Source of the DNA: Moniliophthora roreri
Taxonomy: Eukaryota; Basidiomycota; Agaricomycetes; Agaricales; Marasmiaceae
Direction: 5' to 3'
Assembly (NCBI GenBank): GCA_001466705.2
Contig: LATX02000197.1
Span: forward strand, 248,001-312,000
DNA: 64,000 nucleotides
This document shows, piece by piece, positions 62,362-64,000 of this stretch. The translations under genes and the position numbers were made by a program. The notes under the pieces were generated by a model. That model was not told the DNA's origin, made no database searches, and saw only the letters and a list, made by a program, of their open reading frames with translations. Position 1 is the first letter of the stretch, and every line of letters starts with the position of its first letter.

Positions 62362-64000
62362 ATGGCTTTCTTTGCAAGACCTAGTTCCGCTTCGGCAGCT
62401 GTAAGGATTGTTAAACCCAAAACTCCACCAGCTCAGCCGTCACCCCGGAAAGGTATGTGAATTTCCAGGTGAACGAGCCCCACTGACCTTGACTTAGATT
62501 CTGTGCAACGCCAATGTAGAAATATACTGATTTATGGGTGAGGAATGATCACTTACTTCGCTGGAACGTGGTAACGGACGTGCTTCCTGATGAAGTTATT
62601 GTAAATTCGAAGATAAGGGTTGTGTATACTATCATCCTCCTGTGCGTTCGCCTCTTTTTACTCGTTATGACCTGGACTGAACTATTCAAAGGGACCAGAT
62701 GCTCCTCGGGCCACGTATGTTATGTATCGCCCGAACTACACCAAGCTAACCTTCCTCGAAGGATGCGATCGGAGTCCCCTGCACCCGTCACCTCCATCAC
62801 CGCTCAAGCAGTAAACGCGCCTGTTTTTGTTCCCAAGGGATCCACTTTTTCGTCCCCGTCGCCCGCCCCCAGGTCGACATCGTGAGTGCATCCTTGTATC
62901 GAGAGCCAGTGGTGTCTCACATCAGCTGCAGACGCGCTTCGCCCCCTTCGAGTCCTCCTGAGTATCAAGCTGTACCGACATCATATGAACAATACGGATA
63001 CTCTGCTGATATGCAAATGGACAACCTGGCGGAACAGGTCGGCGAGGTATGCATTCTTTTGCGTCGTGCCCATCTAAATTACTGATGGGCTGATCAGATG
63101 GACACCCGATTTTACGATGACTCTTCACAGGGTTCACTGTCTAATTATGCTCCAGAATACAGTCAGAATGGCATGGACATGTCATACTATTCGGGACCCG
63201 GTCAATTTCTCATACGCGAACCCGTGAGTAGTCGATTCTGCGCTGTTGGACAGGTTGCTCAACCGTGTGCCAGTTAAATTATCATCTCTACACCCCCACT
63301 GTTCCTGCTCCGTTCGTTTCGTCAGCTACCGACAGTCATTTTGTACCAACATCTTCCGACCTTCGACAACAACTCCAAACGTGGAGCGAGATCATTCGCA
63401 GTGTTCCTCCTATGGGTAAAAAAGCACACTTAAAATTCACAGTTGCAGCTGCTCACCGATCCTTGAACAGGGCTTGGATTACCTGAAGAAATCCAAGGTT
63501 ACCATACTCTAACACCTCTGGACACCGCTGGTCCTTCAGAGAGGAGAAAGCTCGCCAACAACTGGTATTCCATCGTATATCGAGCTATTCATCGCTCTGA
63601 TGGCGTCCCTTACGCCCTACGCCGGGTTGAGAGTGAGTTTACACTTGGCCTTTCCTAGACCCAATGCTGATAAGGGTTTATAGATTTTCGTTTGATGCAT
63701 CAATCCGCATTCAATTCGATTGAAGCATGGTCGAAGATTCGACATCCCAACATCGTTTCGGTCCATGAAGCGTTCACCACACGTTCTTTCAATGATAACT
63801 GTATGTCTCCATCATTCTGGTGTCGCATCCGGATATATGAACTTGGACTTGCTTTTGTCACTGGCTCTTCCACGTTGCTTACCTTTGTTCGTAGCTTTGG
63901 TTGTCGCTTACAGTTATCATCCTGGAGCACAGACTTTATTTGACGCGCATTTGAAACAAAAGACGACATTCCAGAACGGCTACCAAGGGCGCTCTCAACA
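62362..64000 (+). CDS. PAN3: PAN2-PAN3 deadenylase subunit PAN3, 5' part (cut by window end)
   Basis: ATG at 62362. Exon 1 (to about 62454) encodes a Pro-rich start (VKPKTPPAQPSPRKG). The second exon reads DSVQRQCRNILIYG, then after an intron YCKFEDKGCVYYHPP, giving the CCCH zinc finger of PAN3. A Pro/Ser-rich linker follows (VFVPKGSTFSSPSPAP, then SYYSGPGQFLIREPLNYHLY). The pseudokinase starts with LPEEIQGYHTLTPLD, VYRAIHRSDGVPYALRRVE, then WSKIRHPNIVSVHEAF and YSYHPGAQTLFDAH. The C-terminal knob is beyond the window. PAN3 recruits PAN2 to poly(A)-binding protein for mRNA deadenylation. Confidence 0.93.

Overview
The window reads as genomic DNA of an agaricomycete basidiomycete. Genes are densely packed, broken by many 45-70 bp introns (about 80 could be placed by eye, mostly GTRNGY...YAG), and the protein families are fungal housekeeping ones mixed with agaricomycete-type HET-like, MYND, F-box and Ty3/gypsy sequences. 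About 20 genes could be reconstructed exon by exon; in most the exon lengths sum to an exact multiple of three.

Layout. 1-4.8 kb: a decayed Ty3/gypsy LTR retrotransposon on the minus strand, cut by the left window edge. 4.9-7.2 kb: a decayed gene of unknown function whose 3' end is interrupted by a ~735 bp MITE with 65 bp terminal inverted repeats. 7.4-12.3 kb: a short-chain dehydrogenase (SDR), RPC11 of RNA polymerase III, and two tandem mitochondrial-type SDR paralogues. 12.3-14.1 kb: no firm gene. 14.1-19.5 kb: the ER chaperone LHS1 (signal peptide and HDEL end) and an aquaglyceroporin. 20.3-24.6 kb: two tandem MYND-finger paralogues, the second frameshifted. 25.4-28.3 kb: an isochorismatase-GST fusion (lost ATG, one frameshift) divergent from an SRAP/HMCES gene with a C-terminal PIP box. 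29.4-35.7 kb: the spliceosomal helicase PRP2 divergent from a YtcJ-like amidohydrolase. 35.9-37.3 kb: nested inverted repeats ending 65 bp before a dihydroorotate dehydrogenase gene. 38.6-42.4 kb: a multi-span membrane protein divergent from a HET-like gene. 42.5-49.1 kb: an F-box protein and a non-canonical poly(A) polymerase with a long Ser/Pro tail. 50.0-58.2 kb: LSM7, importin-beta (KAP95), dipeptidyl peptidase III. 58.3-64 kb: a second HET-like gene, YAE1, and the 5' part of PAN3.

Functional themes. Several genes act in RNA metabolism (PRP2, LSM7, PAN3, a nucleotidyltransferase, RPC11), but they show no operon logic; this is ordinary fungal mixing. The most interesting points are a two-member HET-like family with an N-terminal extension and C-terminal membrane region, an isochorismatase-GST fusion, five inferred GC-AG introns, two microexons (6 and 7 nt), a canonical -1 frameshift heptamer in the retroelement, and CpG-to-TpG/CpA decay in the mobile elements. 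No tRNA, rRNA, CRISPR array or origin was seen. All splice sites are inferred from the sequence and protein-family expectation, not from transcripts.
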